The notes: generated by a model not told the origin, from the letters alone. Shown: positions 48,957-58,703, counted from the first letter of the stretch. The stretch is 64,000 nt of DNA from Duganella flavida (GCF_009857445.1 NZ_WWCN01000003.1:1-64000); one strand, 5' to 3'. Made by a program: numbers and translations.

Positions 48957-51145
48957 TAGAAGTCGAGAGTTAGGGTGGCGGAGACGCTACGTGCTGGCAG
49001 CACAGTCAGCAGGTCGGCTGGCGATGGTGCGGCGCTGGAACTGGTTTTGCTGCCTGCCGAAGCGATATCAACGATGTTGTGGCGGTCGAACAGGTTGTTG
49101 ACGCCCATCTGCAGCTTGGCCATTTTGACGAAGCCAACAGGATTCTTGACGCGGTAGTTGATGAACAGGTTGGCCAGTGTGACTGGATCGATGGCGAACG
49201 CTTCATGCGTTGCACCGTTATCGGCATACACCTTGGCGACGCGCTTGACGAACAGGCCAGTATTCCAGCCGCCATGCTGGTAATTCAGCGACACGGTTTC
49301 GGTGTTGGCAGGTGCACCCGCCACCCATTTGCCGGTGTCATATTTGGTGGTGCCGACCGTGGCGTTGCCGTAGATGCTGAAGCCGCTCCCCAGCAAGACC
49401 GTGCCTTCCGCTTCCACACCTTGGCTGATCTCCTTACCGTTCAGGTAGTAGACCGGCTCGCCACTGATTGGATCCAGCGACGATGAGTATGGACTGTCGA
49501 GGCGAATGCGGTAGGCGTCTGCCGACAAGCTCCATTTGTCCGACTGCCATACGGTGCCGAACTGGGTGGTGGTGGACTTGGTGGCCTTTGGCGGCGTGGC
49601 GACTTTGGCGTTCGGCACATCGAACACGCCAGTCGATGGAATCTGGTCGCCGCGAGCGATTTGTGCGTAGGCGCTCCAGGTTGGCGCCAGCTGGTAGTGC
49701 AGGTCCAGCGACGGCAAGGTGTCGGTGTACTTCACGCCATTGTCGATGTAGGGCGCGCCGCCCAGCTTGCCGACCGCGCCGCCGTTGTCTTGCAGGTGAC
49801 GGAAGTTCTGCTTGTAAGAAGCGTATTTGACGCCGGGCGTGATTTGCAGCGCCGGCGTGACGTGGAACTCAAATTCAACGTAAGGCTGGACCGTGGTGGT
49901 CTGGTACGTTTCGCTGAAGTTGGGGATTGCCTGGTCAACCCAGGTGCGCGGATCGCTTTGGATCTGGTAGCGGTAGCTCTTGGCGTAGTCGTACCAGAGG
50001 CCAGTACGCAGCACGCCCAGCGACGATTCCTGGCTTAGGCGCAGCAGGTTGCCCTTGGTCAGGTAGGAGTTGAGTTTGTCAACCGCGCTGGTGGCGCTGA
50101 TGACGGTGGTGCTGTTGTTGTAGTTCTGCTTGTTCCAGTAGCGGTAGACGTAGGCTTTGTCTTCCAGCTTCCAGCCGCCGCCGAGGTTGCTGGTCACGCC
50201 GAGGTAATTGAACGCGGTCGAGATGTCGTAGAAGTTGTAGCCCCAGTAGTTGCCCTTGCTTGGGTCGCCGCTCAGCAAGGTGTTGTAGTTGCCTTGGTTG
50301 TAGTTGGCGCGGCTCACGCCCTTGATGCTCGGCGTGTTGTTGGTCAAGTTCAGCCAGGAGGAGAACAGCGTCACGGCGGTGTTTTCGCTGACCTGGTAGC
50401 GGTATTTGAGCGAGGCGGCATCGCGCTTTTGCTGGTTGAAGGTCTGGTAGCCGTCCGATTTCATTTCGTGCAAGTTGACCAGCAGGTTGGAGCTGCCATC
50501 CGTACCAAAATTGCCGGTGGCGTGTTCCAGTCCGACCAAGGTGGTGTCCCAGGTGCCGTGGGAACCGGTAACGCTGGTGCGCTGCTGGCTTTCCAGATCG
50601 CGCGACAGCAGGTTGATCGAGCCGCCATAGGTGGCCTGGCCGATGGTGGCCGCCGAACCGGGGCTGCGATCAATCACGGCGCCGCCGGTGAACTGGCTAG
50701 GGAAGAACACCCAGGCGTGGTGGCTGACGCCGTTGGTATCGTTGAATGGAATCCCGTCAAAAGCAATCACACTGTTGCCGTCGCCGAGGCCGCGCATGGT
50801 GGTCTTGTTATCGCCAAGGCCGACGCCATTGGGGCTGTAGCTGAACATGCCCGGCGCCATTTGCAGCACCTGGCTATAGTCCGCCACCGGCGAGGTGAAG
50901 TCGCGCACAAACTGGTCGCTGACTTCGGACAACGCCGAGCGGGCGTCCAGTGAACCTTTGGATGGCGCGGCCGCAGCGGCGGTATTCAGCGACGAGCGGA
51001 TTTCCACCACTGCGGTAGGGGCGGTCGCCGCGTTGGCGTCGCTATCCGTCGCAGCGGGCGTATCGGCCGCCTGGGCGTAGACGGTGTGCAGCAAGCCAGC
51101 CAGCAGCGCCAGCGCGAAACGTGGAGGGAGGGATTGAGGGTACAT
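48956..51145 (-). CDS. TonB-dependent receptor, co-transcribed with acid phosphatase
   Basis: The start is ATG 51145 behind AAAGGACGCTTG; the longer frame would begin at a TTG. The 729-residue protein has a signal peptide (MYPQSLPPRFALALLAGLLH...VYAQA), a plug domain (VADYSQVLQMAPGMFSYSPN, GVGLGDNKTTMRGLGDGNSV; GSAATIGQATYGGSINLLSR) and a barrel ending SVSATLTLDF. No TonB box or ligand is assigned. Coupling to a phosphatase suggests an organic-phosphate compound, for example a phytate-like or nucleotide substrate, but that is inference. Confidence 0.85.
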   Translation of the reverse strand: MYPQSLPPRFALALLAGLLHTVYAQAADTPAATDSDANAATAPTAVVEIRSSLNTAAAAAPSKGSLDARSALSEVSDQFVRDFTSPVADYSQVLQMAPGMFSYSPNGVGLGDNKTTMRGLGDGNSVIAFDGIPFNDTNGVSHHAWVFFPSQFTGGAVIDRSPGSAATIGQATYGGSINLLSRDLESQQRTSVTGSHGTWDTTLVGLEHATGNFGTDGSSNLLVNLHEMKSDGYQTFNQQKRDAASLKYRYQVSENTAVTLFSSWLNLTNNTPSIKGVSRANYNQGNYNTLLSGDPSKGNYWGYNFYDISTAFNYLGVTSNLGGGWKLEDKAYVYRYWNKQNYNNSTTVISATSAVDKLNSYLTKGNLLRLSQESSLGVLRTGLWYDYAKSYRYQIQSDPRTWVDQAIPNFSETYQTTTVQPYVEFEFHVTPALQITPGVKYASYKQNFRHLQDNGGAVGKLGGAPYIDNGVKYTDTLPSLDLHYQLAPTWSAYAQIARGDQIPSTGVFDVPNAKVATPPKATKSTTTQFGTVWQSDKWSLSADAYRIRLDSPYSSSLDPISGEPVYYLNGKEISQGVEAEGTVLLGSGFSIYGNATVGTTKYDTGKWVAGAPANTETVSLNYQHGGWNTGLFVKRVAKVYADNGATHEAFAIDPVTLANLFINYRVKNPVGFVKMAKLQMGVNNLFDRHNIVDIASAGSKTSSSAAPSPADLLTVLPARSVSATLTLDF

Positions 51146-51240
51146 CAAGCGTCCTTTAGCAGGGGATGAAAAGCAGCAGAGGTTAGAAGCGCTTTATGTC
51201 GCCTCCATGACACGCGAAGATGGACGTTGTATTTTGATTT

Positions 51241-51257
51241 CTTAATTCGCGTTTAAT
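51241..51257. promoter_or_regulatory. Response-regulator box 1 (CTTAAT-N5-TTTAAT)
   Basis: CTTAATTCGCGTTTAAT is a direct hexamer repeat with 11-base spacing, as bound by OmpR-family regulators of the PmrA/QseB type. It lies between the divergent TonB-receptor and response-regulator genes. Confidence 0.6.
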
Positions 51258-51306
51258 GATTGCCAAGGCATGCTGGCGCGGTCATTTTCTTGCGCAAGGT
51301 GTGGTA

Positions 51307-51966
51307 ATGCGTCTGCTGTTGATCGAAGACGACCCGATGATCGGGGAAAGCATGGAGGAAGTCCTGCGGCGTGAAAACTACGCCGTGGACTGGGTTCGTG
51401 ACGGCGATAGCGGCTTGCTGGCCCTGCGCCAGGACGTATATGACCTGGTGCTGCTGGACCTCGGCTTGCCACAAAAGCAAGGCATGCAGGTATTGCGGCA
51501 GTACCGGGCGCATGGTGGTGCGACGCCGATTTTGATTGTGACAGCGCGCGACGCTACGGCCTCCCGTGTCGAAGGGCTGGACGGTGGTGCTGACGATTAC
51601 CTGGTCAAGCCATTTGAGGTCGATGAGCTGCTGGCGCGCATCCGTGCTTTGCTACGCCGTGGCAAGCCGCAGCATCAGGCGGTGGTCAACTATCGTGGAC
51701 TGCAGATGGATATGGCCGCCCACGTTGCCAGTCTGGACGGAGCGCCGTTGCATTTGCCAGCACGTGAGTTTGCCGTGCTGCGCGCCTTGCTCGATACGCC
51801 GGGCAAGGTCGTCTCCAAGAGCCAGTTGGAAGACCGGATCTACGGCTGGGGCGAGGAAATCGGCAGCAATGCCATCGACGTCTACATCCATCACTTGCGC
51901 AAGAAACTGGGGACTGGCTTCATCCAGAACATCCGTGGCGTGGGCTATAAATTGTCCGCTGCATGA
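51307..51966 (+). CDS. OmpR-family response regulator (PmrA/QseB type)
   Basis: The start is ATG 51307 (MRLLLIEDDPMIGESMEEVL) after AAGGTGTGGTA; a GTG-less upstream extension is rejected. The 219-residue protein has the receiver domain with phospho-acceptor D51 in LVLLDLGLP and K101-region VKPFEVDELLARI, then a winged-helix DNA-binding domain (REFAVLRALLDTPGKVVSKS; IGSNAIDVYIHHLRKKLG; IRGVGYKL). Its TGA overlaps the ATG of the kinase gene. The CTTAAT-N5 boxes before it and after the kinase are likely its own sites. Confidence 0.9.
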   Translation: MRLLLIEDDPMIGESMEEVLRRENYAVDWVRDGDSGLLALRQDVYDLVLLDLGLPQKQGMQVLRQYRAHGGATPILIVTARDATASRVEGLDGGADDYLVKPFEVDELLARIRALLRRGKPQHQAVVNYRGLQMDMAAHVASLDGAPLHLPAREFAVLRALLDTPGKVVSKSQLEDRIYGWGEEIGSNAIDVYIHHLRKKLGTGFIQNIRGVGYKLSAA

Positions 51967-53276
51967 TGACTATCCGTACCCGTTTGTTGATCGGCCTGCT
52001 GGCCGGTGCGATTGGCTGCACGCTGGCGGCGGCCATGCTGCTGTACGGGCTGGCCGACCATGAGGCCGATGAGCAATCGGACCAGCGCCTGCGGCTGCTG
52101 GCCTGGTCGCTGCCGCTGCAGGCCCGGCAGGGTTGGAAGCTACCGCGCGAAAATGATCCCGATGAGCGTTTCGAGGTGCAGGCATGGACGGCCGAGGGCG
52201 TGCCGGTGCATCTGTCTTCGGTGGCGCCGGCGTTGCAGTTCCCGCGTCCGCAAGGCTTTTACACGGTCGGCTTCAAGGGCGAGCGTTGGCGCGTGTATTC
52301 GGATACCGTGGCGGGCTTCAACGTCCAGGTATCGCAACCGATTGCGATCCGCCAGCACGTCGCGGCCAGCATGGCGCTGCGCATCGCGCCGCCTTTGCTG
52401 CTGTTACTGCCGGCAATGGCGATCATGATCTGGGTGGTGGTGGGGCGCGCCATGCGGCCGCTAGATAAACTGACCCAAGCCGTGCGTGGACGTACGCCGA
52501 CCGCCCTGCAACCGCTGGCGGCAAGCGGCTTGCCGCCGGAACTGCATCCGATTGTGACGGCGTTGAATGTTTTGCTGGCCAAGGTCGAAAGCGCGATCGC
52601 CACGCAGCGTAATTTTGTAGCGGATGCGGCCCACGAACTGCGTTCGCCGCTGACCGCGCTGAAGCTGCAATTGCAGCTAGCCGAGCACTCCGACGACGCC
52701 AGCCGGCAAAGCTCCTTCCGCAAATTGCACGAGCGCCTGGACCGGGCGACCCATCTGGTGCACCAGTTGATGACGCTGGCGCGGCAGGAACAAGGCGGCG
52801 CAGCGCCCGTCTATCATCGCTTCGACATGCTGGTGCTGGCCCGGCAGGTGGTGGCCGACCATGCGATTTACGCCGACAGCAAGCAAATCGAACTGGGCCT
52901 TAGTGCCGATGACGAAGCGTTCGATATCACTGCCTATCCGGACGGCGTGGCTGTCATGTTGAGCAATCTGGTCGATAACGCTTTGCGCTACACCCAGTTC
53001 GGTGGGCAGGTGGACGTGGCGCTGGGCCGGGAGCATGGCGCGCCATTCCTGCGGGTCACCGACAATGGGCCTGGCGTGCCGGAGGCCAACCGTGAGCGCT
53101 TGTTTGACCGCTTCTATCGGCCCGATGGGAATACCGTTTGGGGCAGCGGGCTGGGACTGTCCATCGTCAAGAGCGTGGCGGATGCGCACCAGGCCAGCGT
53201 CCGCCTCGGCAGCAATGGCAGCCGTGGGCTGGAAGTCACGGTGCGCTTCCCGGCGCAGCCGGTGGGGGCCGCTTAA
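51963..53276 (+). CDS. Sensor histidine kinase (QseC type)
   Basis: The 437-residue kinase has two membrane helices (RLLIGLLAGAIGCTLAAAML; LRIAPPLLLLLPAMAIMIWV) enclosing a ~110-residue periplasmic sensor region, a short HAMP-like linker, and the H-box AADAAHELRSPLTALKLQLQ with H224. ATP-binding motifs are the N-box MLSNLVDNALRYT, G1 DNGPGVPEANRERLFD and G2 GSGLGLSIVKSV. It phosphorylates the preceding regulator. The signal is unknown; relatives respond to metals, catecholamines or pH. Confidence 0.9.
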   Translation: MMTIRTRLLIGLLAGAIGCTLAAAMLLYGLADHEADEQSDQRLRLLAWSLPLQARQGWKLPRENDPDERFEVQAWTAEGVPVHLSSVAPALQFPRPQGFYTVGFKGERWRVYSDTVAGFNVQVSQPIAIRQHVAASMALRIAPPLLLLLPAMAIMIWVVVGRAMRPLDKLTQAVRGRTPTALQPLAASGLPPELHPIVTALNVLLAKVESAIATQRNFVADAAHELRSPLTALKLQLQLAEHSDDASRQSSFRKLHERLDRATHLVHQLMTLARQEQGGAAPVYHRFDMLVLARQVVADHAIYADSKQIELGLSADDEAFDITAYPDGVAVMLSNLVDNALRYTQFGGQVDVALGREHGAPFLRVTDNGPGVPEANRERLFDRFYRPDGNTVWGSGLGLSIVKSVADAHQASVRLGSNGSRGLEVTVRFPAQPVGAA

Positions 53277-53288
53277 TCCGCAGTTAAT
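53272..53288. promoter_or_regulatory. Response-regulator box 2 (CTTAAT-N5-GTTAAT)
   Basis: CTTAATCCGCAGTTAAT has the same hexamer spacing as box 1. It overlaps the kinase stop codon and lies 59 bases before the TonB-like gene at 53347. Confidence 0.6.
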
Positions 53289-53346
53289 GAACGGTTTGGT
53301 GTAATGGCTGCATCTACTTATTGCCGTTATCGAAAGCACCTACCGT

Positions 53347-55434
53347 ATGTCTTTGCCCCGCTCCTTGTTGTCCACCAGTTTGGCCTTAGCAGCCGTCGTC
53401 GCTCATGCGCAAAACAGCGATGCGCCATCCACCGTGGTGGTGGCGGGCAAGCGCGCTGACGTCATCAATAAAATTGACCGCAAGGTCTATCGCGCCGACG
53501 CCGACCTGCAATCTACCACCGGCAATGCTAGCGACCTGCTGAACAATATCCCAGCGGTGGACGTGGATATCGATGGCAACGTCAGTCTGCGCGGTGACAG
53601 CAGCGTCACCATCCTGATCGACGGCAAACCGTCTAGCCAGATGCAAGGCGCAGCACGTGGCGGCGCGCTGATGGGCTTTGCCGCGGCGGATATTGAGCAA
53701 ATCGAAGTCATTACCTCGCCGTCGGCCGAGTTCAAGCCGGATGGCGCGGGGGGCGTGATCAACATCGTCACCAAGAAGAACCGCAAGGCCGGCGCGGCGG
53801 GGCAGCTGCTGGCTAATCTGGGCAATGACAGCCGCCATAACGGTGCGCTGTCCGGCAGCTACAACACCGGCGCGCTTGACCTGAGCGGCAGCGTCGGCAA
53901 CCGTAAGGACTGGCGCCAGCGGGTCAGCGACAGCCTGGCCGGCCCTCGTGGTGGCGATCTCACCAGCTCACATCAGGTGCTGGATGAGACCAACGACCGC
54001 TGGTACAGCAAAGGCGCGGCCAAGTATAAACCTGACGATACCCAGACCTTAGGCCTGACGCTCGACTATGCCGATCGCCATGAACAGCGCATTTCATCGC
54101 AAGACACGGCGACTGCTGGGCTGCCGGCCTTCCAGCGTTATGGCAATGGCGGCGGTCCGCGCACTGATGCCGGCGTGGCCTTGAGTTATGACCACAAGCT
54201 GGTGCAACCGGGCGAAGCGCTATCGCTCTATCTGCAGCGTAGCCACTCCATCGAAACCAATCAATACGACTATCGGACCCTGCACGCCGATCCCGCCTTG
54301 CAGCGTGACTTCAACCAGCAAGTCTATGACGTGTCGAAATTCACCGGAGGCTATGTGCGCCCAAACGGCGAGGGCGCGACGCTGAAAATGGGCTACGACG
54401 TTGAATACAACCACAACAGCTTCAACAACTGGAGCGCGACAGGCGATGGCGAACCGCCCACACGCAATCCCGCCGCCGACAACAACTTCCGTTATCGCCA
54501 GGCCGTCAACGCCATCTACACCACCTACGCGATGAAGCGCGGCGCGCTGGAAATGCTGGGCGGCCTGCGTGTGGAGCAAACCGACATCCGCACTTTGCAG
54601 CGCATTTCAGGCGACGCCAGCACGCAGCACTACCGCAAGCTGTATCCAACGCTGAACTTGCTGTACACGTTGAATGACAACGATGTGCTATCGCTTGGCT
54701 ACAGCAAGCGCGTCAAGAAGCCCGATCCGGAAGACCTCAATCCTTACCTCAACGCGGCCGATCCAAGGAATCTGCGGCAAGGTAATCCGGCGCTGCGGCC
54801 ACAGTTGACCGACGCGCTGGAGCTGGGCTATCGGCACGAAGCGGGTGGTGTGTCCTACGGCTTGACCGGCTACTACCGTCGCAGCCGCGATGGCGATACC
54901 GAGGTCCTGACGCCGCTGGATAACGGTGTGGTGCTGGTCACCAAGGCCAATATGCCGACCACCCAGTCGGGTGGTGTTGAGTTCGCAGCGGCAGGAAAGC
55001 TGCTGCCGGGTTTGAACTACAACACCAGCGGCAACCTGTTCTACAACCAGCTGACCGGTCCGGCGCTGGCTGGCGGCAGCAACCGCTCCAATGCCGGTTT
55101 CAATGGTAAGGGTACGCTTGACTACCAGCTCGGCGTGCGTGACCGCGTGCAGTTCGGCGCCAACTACCGTGGCAAACGCTTGACGCCGCAGGGCTACATT
55201 CTGCCGTTCGCCGTCTTCAATCTCGGTTACCGCCGCCAGGTCGATGAGCAGTGGACGATGGTGGCCACCTTGTCCGATGCCTTCAATACCCAACGCCAGC
55301 GCCGCGTGTATGAGACGGCGGATTTCAGCGGTACCTACCGCCGCCAGCAAATGGGACAGGTTGCCTACGTGGGGCTGTCCTACAACTTTGGCGGTGTCCG
55401 CAAGGCCAAAGATGCTGAATTCAACTACGAATAA
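53347..55434 (+). CDS. TonB-dependent receptor-family outer-membrane protein
   Basis: A signal peptide (MSLPRSLLSTSLALAAVVAH, cleaved after AQ) is followed directly by a plug domain (VVVAGKRADVINKIDRKVYR; ASDLLNNIPAVDVDIDGNVS, LRGDSSVTILIDGKPS; IEQIEVITSPSAEFKPDGAG). The barrel ends with a charged tail (GGVRKAKDAEFNYE), not the usual Phe. The group with I-D-R-K-V-Y is the outer-membrane beta-barrel family related to CirA. Total 695 residues. It is preceded by response-regulator box 2 and followed by a membrane-protein gene, so it is probably controlled by the adjacent two-component system. Confidence 0.85.
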   Translation: MSLPRSLLSTSLALAAVVAHAQNSDAPSTVVVAGKRADVINKIDRKVYRADADLQSTTGNASDLLNNIPAVDVDIDGNVSLRGDSSVTILIDGKPSSQMQGAARGGALMGFAAADIEQIEVITSPSAEFKPDGAGGVINIVTKKNRKAGAAGQLLANLGNDSRHNGALSGSYNTGALDLSGSVGNRKDWRQRVSDSLAGPRGGDLTSSHQVLDETNDRWYSKGAAKYKPDDTQTLGLTLDYADRHEQRISSQDTATAGLPAFQRYGNGGGPRTDAGVALSYDHKLVQPGEALSLYLQRSHSIETNQYDYRTLHADPALQRDFNQQVYDVSKFTGGYVRPNGEGATLKMGYDVEYNHNSFNNWSATGDGEPPTRNPAADNNFRYRQAVNAIYTTYAMKRGALEMLGGLRVEQTDIRTLQRISGDASTQHYRKLYPTLNLLYTLNDNDVLSLGYSKRVKKPDPEDLNPYLNAADPRNLRQGNPALRPQLTDALELGYRHEAGGVSYGLTGYYRRSRDGDTEVLTPLDNGVVLVTKANMPTTQSGGVEFAAAGKLLPGLNYNTSGNLFYNQLTGPALAGGSNRSNAGFNGKGTLDYQLGVRDRVQFGANYRGKRLTPQGYILPFAVFNLGYRRQVDEQWTMVATLSDAFNTQRQRRVYETADFSGTYRRQQMGQVAYVGLSYNFGGVRKAKDAEFNYE

Positions 55435-55447
55435 CCGGGAGAGAAAT

Positions 55448-56203
55448 ATGCGACCGAACGCCATGCTGAACAAAGTGCCTGAGGTGACACTGAGCTTCTG
55501 GCTGATCAAAATCTTGTCCACCACTGTCGGCGAGACCGGGGCCGATTATCTGGCGGTCAACGTCGGACTGGGCACGCTGATGACCGACGCCATCAGCGCT
55601 TGCTTGCTACTGGCCGTGCTGGTGTGGCAATTGCGACAGCAACGCTATGTGCCGTGGGTGTACTGGTTGACGGTTGTGCTGCTGAGCGTGGTCGGAACGC
55701 AGATCACTGACGCGCTGACGGATGGCATGGAAGTCAGCCTGTACGCCAGCACCGCCGTATTTAGCCTGCTGCTCGCTACCGTGTTTTTCCTGTGGTATCG
55801 GCGGGAGCGGACTTTGTCCATCCACACCATCTTCACGCGCCAGCGCGAACTGTTTTACTGGGCCGCGATTCTGTTCACTTTTGCGCTTGGTACTGCCGCC
55901 GGCGACCTGGCCACCGACGCGCTGGGCCTTGGCTTCCGTGTGGGCGTGTTGGTGTTCGGCGGCCTGATTGCGGCTATTTATGTGGCTTTCCGCTGCGGCG
56001 CCAATCCGGTGCTGACGTTCTGGCTGGCCTACATCCTGACCCGGCCGCTCGGCGCTTCGCTGGGCGACCTGTTGTCGCAAGCCCCGGAGTATGGCGGCAT
56101 CGGCTGGGGCACGGTCAATACCAGCATTGTTTTCCTGCTGGTGATTGCCGGGCTGGTTGCTGTGCTGAGCCGTTCGTCGTCACCGGCTTCTTCCCAACCC
56201 TAG
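55448..56203 (+). CDS. Multi-pass membrane protein, COG4705-like
   Basis: GGGAGAG precedes ATG 55448. The 251-residue protein starts MRPNAMLNKVPEVTLSFWLI and carries KILSTTVGETGADYLAVNVG and LGTAAGDLATDALGLGF, two similar (V/A)-G-(E/D)-x-(G/A/T)-D motifs in a two-fold pseudo-repeat. It has about seven or eight hydrophobic segments (LMTDAISACLLLAVLVWQL; YWAAILFTFAL and others). This matches the COG4705 family, of unknown function. The paired acidic motifs in membranes suggest ion or metal transport, as inference. It lies 13 bases after the TonB-like gene. Confidence 0.8.
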   Translation: MRPNAMLNKVPEVTLSFWLIKILSTTVGETGADYLAVNVGLGTLMTDAISACLLLAVLVWQLRQQRYVPWVYWLTVVLLSVVGTQITDALTDGMEVSLYASTAVFSLLLATVFFLWYRRERTLSIHTIFTRQRELFYWAAILFTFALGTAAGDLATDALGLGFRVGVLVFGGLIAAIYVAFRCGANPVLTFWLAYILTRPLGASLGDLLSQAPEYGGIGWGTVNTSIVFLLVIAGLVAVLSRSSSPASSQP

Positions 56204-56296
56204 AAAGGATTCATCACGAAATTCCCTCGCATGATTCTGGCCAATGCCAATGTCCCACGGCTGGGCGCTATGCGACTAGGCGCTGAACCGCGCGTT

Positions 56297-56405
56297 TGAT
56301 GCGCTGCGGGCCAGCCATCCGGATGCTGTCGCCTGCAAGAATACACTGGCAGAATTATTGTCAGCTTTTGAAGGCTGGCACGAATACTGCATAGCAGCGG
56401 GCTAG
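56297..56405 (+). pseudogene. Short gene tail remnant
   Basis: A frame with no start codon, opened by a TAG just upstream, reads NRAFDALRASHPDAVACKNT then LAELLSAFEGWHEYCIAAG and stops. The coding-like composition suggests the end of a lost gene. I do not recognise it. Confidence 0.3.
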
Positions 56406-56474
56406 CCTGCGCTGGTGCATGTTTATGGTGCAGGAAAGCCACTCTTGACCATTTTCGGAACCAGTGTATGCACA

Positions 56475-58703
56475 ATGACGAATAACGACCAGACCGATCC
56501 TATCGATGAAATTGCCGGTTTGGGACGCTGGTCGATGGTGCGCGGCACACCACACTTGAGCCTGTCCGCAGTGGCGATGCGCTTGCTGGGAATGGAATCC
56601 CGCGAAGCAGGGCAGCCATGGCGGTTGCGGGTGGTGCCGGAGGATCGCGACGTGCTCGATGGCGCGTTGGACGCCATCGCCAGCCGTGGCGCGGCGGTGG
56701 CCTGTGAATTCCGCCTGATCGAGCGCGAGCAGGGCGTGCGCTGGCTGCGCCTGCAGTCGGTGGCCTCGCCGCAGGGCACGGTCGTCAACGGCATGCTGAC
56801 CGATGTCACGCTGATGAAGCGCGCTGCGCTGCGTGAACGCTTCAACTTCGCGCTGACCCAATACTTGATCGGCACCGATACGCTGGATGAGGCGGTGTAC
56901 AAGATCATCCACCTGGTGTGCGAAGAGCTGGGCTGGGAGTGGGGCGCGTTCTGGGCGCTGGACCACAGCGGCGCTGCTGAAGTGCTGCGCTGCCGCCATA
57001 TTTGGCACACACCAGATCGCGACTATTTACAGTTGCGCAGTGCCGCCGCCATGCTGGCGGTTCAAGCTGGTGATGGCGCAGTCGGCCAGACCTGGCTGAG
57101 CGGCCAGTCGCTGTGGGTCGATGTCAGCGCTGCGCACGGCGATGTGTCGCGGGTGCAGGCGGCGGCACAGTGCGGCTTGCAATCGGGCTTCTTCTTCCCG
57201 GTGACTTATGTTGGCGCTGATGAGCGCTTGCACAGCGTGGGGGTGCTGGAATTCTTCAGCGCCGAACCGCGCCAGCGCGAGGCGCAGCTGCCGGGGCTGG
57301 CTGAGTCGATCTCCGCCTTGATCGCCCAGGCCGGCCAGCGCATGGTGCAGCAGGAGCGGGTGCGCGTGCTGGCCCAGACCGATGAGATGACTGGCTTGTT
57401 CAACCGCGCCCACTTCCATGCGTTGCTGGATGCAGCTTGCGCGCGGGGCGAGCGCTTCGGCCTGCTGTACATCGACCTGGACCAATTCAAGCCGATTAAT
57501 GACGGCTTTGGCCACGCGGCTGGCAATATGGTGCTGTGCCAGTTCGCTGAGCGCTTGCGGCAGTTGGCGCCGGCCGGGGCCCGCATCGCGCGTCTTGGCG
57601 GCGACGAGTTCGCCATGATGACGCCGGCTGGCGCTGGCCAGCAAGTGCTCGATGTCTTGGCTGCGGAGATCCTCGACGCCGCTCGCACGCGGTTCAATTA
57701 CCTTGGACACGACTTGTCGGTCTCGGCCAGCATCGGCGTCAGCTTGTTCCCGCTGCACGGCGCCGATACGGCCCAGCTGCTGCACTCGGCCGACGCCGCC
57801 ATGTACCTGAGCAAGCGCAATGGCCGCAACCTGGTCAGCTATTTCTGCAACGAATCCGATACCCAGCAGCGCGTAGTGGCGGCGCAGTTGCTGATGCTGT
57901 CGGCCTTGCAGGATGCCCTGCAGCGCAATGAGTTCTTCGTCGAGTACCAGCCGATTTGCGACCTGCAAAACGACAAGGTGGTCGGGCTGGAGGCCTTGAT
58001 CCGCTGGCGCAAGGCCGATGGCAGCATCGTGCCGCCTGACCAGTTCATCCCGGTGGCCGAGCAAAGCCGGCTGATCGTCTACATTGGCCGCTGGGTGATC
58101 GAGCAGGTGTGCCGCGACCTGCCACGCTTGCAGGCGGCCGGGCTGCCGGACATCCAGGTGCACGTCAACATGGCTGCGCCGGAGTTCCTCGACGACGATT
58201 TGCCGCGCGAGTTAATGGCTATCGTCGAGGCCGCCGGCGTTGATCCGGCGCGCATCTGCCTGGAGCTGACCGAAGGCGTGATCATGCGGCGCATCGAAAA
58301 GACTTTGCCCATCATGCAGGAGCTGGTGCGGCTGGGTTTTGAGATCAGCCTCGACGATTTCGGCATGGGCTATTCCTCGCTGTCCCTGCTGAAGACCTTG
58401 CCGATCAGCTCGATCAAAATCGACCGCGTGTTCCTGCAAGGCGTGCCGCACAACCGCAACGATTGCGCCATCGTCCGCACCATCATCGACCTCGGCCTCA
58501 ACATGCAGTTGCGGATTATCGCGGAAGGCGTGGAAAGCGCCGCGCAGCTGGGCTTCCTGCGGCAGTTCGATTGCACGCAGGTGCAAGGCTACTTGTCCGG
58601 CCGGCCGATGGAACTGCACAGTCTGCTGGCGCAGCACGGCGAACTGTCGGCAAATTTGACGGTGCGTCCATGCCCGCCAGCGCGCCATACGCTGAGTATT
58701 TGA
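56475..58703 (+). CDS. PAS-GAF-GGDEF-EAL cyclic-di-GMP protein
   Basis: I start at ATG 56475 (MTNNDQTDPIDEIAGLGRWS). The 742-residue protein has a PAS-like region (about 15-120), a GAF-like region (about 130-295; DEAVYKIIHLVCEELGWEWG), GGDEF (LDQFKPINDGFGHAAGNMVL; RLGGDEFAMM, motif intact) and EAL (EALIRWRKADGSIVPPDQFI; LELTEGVIM; SLDDFGMGYSSLSLLKTLP; IIAEGVESAAQLGFL). Both catalytic signatures look complete, so it may make and/or degrade c-di-GMP depending on its sensors. No membrane helix is seen. Stand-alone gene. Confidence 0.9.
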   Translation: MTNNDQTDPIDEIAGLGRWSMVRGTPHLSLSAVAMRLLGMESREAGQPWRLRVVPEDRDVLDGALDAIASRGAAVACEFRLIEREQGVRWLRLQSVASPQGTVVNGMLTDVTLMKRAALRERFNFALTQYLIGTDTLDEAVYKIIHLVCEELGWEWGAFWALDHSGAAEVLRCRHIWHTPDRDYLQLRSAAAMLAVQAGDGAVGQTWLSGQSLWVDVSAAHGDVSRVQAAAQCGLQSGFFFPVTYVGADERLHSVGVLEFFSAEPRQREAQLPGLAESISALIAQAGQRMVQQERVRVLAQTDEMTGLFNRAHFHALLDAACARGERFGLLYIDLDQFKPINDGFGHAAGNMVLCQFAERLRQLAPAGARIARLGGDEFAMMTPAGAGQQVLDVLAAEILDAARTRFNYLGHDLSVSASIGVSLFPLHGADTAQLLHSADAAMYLSKRNGRNLVSYFCNESDTQQRVVAAQLLMLSALQDALQRNEFFVEYQPICDLQNDKVVGLEALIRWRKADGSIVPPDQFIPVAEQSRLIVYIGRWVIEQVCRDLPRLQAAGLPDIQVHVNMAAPEFLDDDLPRELMAIVEAAGVDPARICLELTEGVIMRRIEKTLPIMQELVRLGFEISLDDFGMGYSSLSLLKTLPISSIKIDRVFLQGVPHNRNDCAIVRTIIDLGLNMQLRIIAEGVESAAQLGFLRQFDCTQVQGYLSGRPMELHSLLAQHGELSANLTVRPCPPARHTLSI

